A stretch of 64,000 bases of DNA from assembly GCA_019058445.1 (NCBI GenBank), contig JAHPZA010000005.1, forward strand, positions 52,276 to 116,275, in the 5' to 3' direction. Source of the DNA: Promethearchaeota archaeon (lineage in GTDB: Archaea > Asgardarchaeota > Lokiarchaeia > Sigyniarchaeales > SOKP01). Below the pieces are notes generated by a model. That model was not told the origin of the DNA, did no database searches, and saw nothing but the letters and a program-made list of their open reading frames with translations. The position numbers and the translations under genes are program-made. Positions 63,989 through 64,000 of the stretch are shown piece after piece (within the stretch, counting starts at the first letter, position 1; each line of letters begins with the position of its first letter).

Positions 63989-64000
63989 TTGATATTATCA

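Noticed and set aside
1..64000. tRNA, rRNA or transposase genes
   Set aside because: Intergenic regions were read for cloverleaf-like arms and conserved loops, and proteins for transposase or integrase motifs; none was convincing. A covariance-model search would settle the RNA question.

Overview
The window looks like a piece of an Asgard archaeal chromosome, most probably from the Lokiarchaeia. It is AT-rich. Its genes start on ATG, GTG and TTG, several behind GGTG/AAGGGG-type ribosome binding sites. It mixes archaeal housekeeping genes with eukaryote-like signature proteins: an actin-family protein, a Ras/Arf-like small GTPase, a longin-domain plus Arf-like GTPase fusion, HEAT-repeat proteins, a proline-rich repeat protein and very large multi-PAS histidine kinases. 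No rRNA, tRNA, CRISPR array, transposase or phage gene was seen. The assignment rests on gene content read by eye, not on a database search.

Layout. 1-6.3 kb: a membrane protein cut by the window edge, a HEAT-repeat protein, a methyltransferase-like membrane protein, a phosphoribosyltransferase-like protein and a URO-D-family methyltransferase. 6.5-8.3 kb: a translationally coupled corrinoid protein / URO-D methyltransferase pair. 8.4-11.5 kb: a cytoskeleton-like block with a proline-rich repeat protein, an actin-related protein and two tandem winged-helix-like paralogues. 11.5-21.9 kb (minus strand): type IA topoisomerase, two multi-PAS histidine kinases, a CDP-alcohol phosphatidyltransferase and an alpha/beta hydrolase. 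22-44.6 kb: carbohydrate and small-molecule catabolism, with GH78 and GH106 rhamnosidase-type enzymes, a third multi-PAS kinase (about twelve PAS domains), a class II aldolase, a creatininase-family hydrolase, a tungsten aldehyde:ferredoxin oxidoreductase, an SCP2 protein, a D-aminoacylase-type amidohydrolase, two GPH-type sugar symporters and a HAD protein. 44.6-50.3 kb: a small HEAT protein, PurD, a two-zinc-domain protein, a CrtI-type FAD oxidoreductase and a 2x[4Fe-4S] protein. 50.3-64 kb: a coiled-coil/small-GTPase pair, thiolase, HAD phosphatase, M32 carboxypeptidase, the longin-GTPase, an unknown protein, a HEAT plus charged-helix protein, and an approximately 330-bp duplicated segment flanking an inserted stretch with an RHH-type protein and a membrane protein.

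How the parts may work together. The two rhamnosidases would release deoxysugars, the GPH symporters could import sugars or glycosides, the class II aldolase would split a deoxyketose 1-phosphate, and the tungsten oxidoreductase could oxidise the resulting aldehyde while reducing ferredoxin. The isomerase and kinase of such a pathway are not in the window. The corrinoid protein with the URO-D proteins forms part of a methyl-transfer system. The proline-rich protein beside the actin-related protein is the best candidate for an undescribed functional pair. The actin-related protein and the longin-GTPase both have altered residues at positions used for nucleotide hydrolysis in their families. All pathway and partnership statements are inferences from family membership and gene order.
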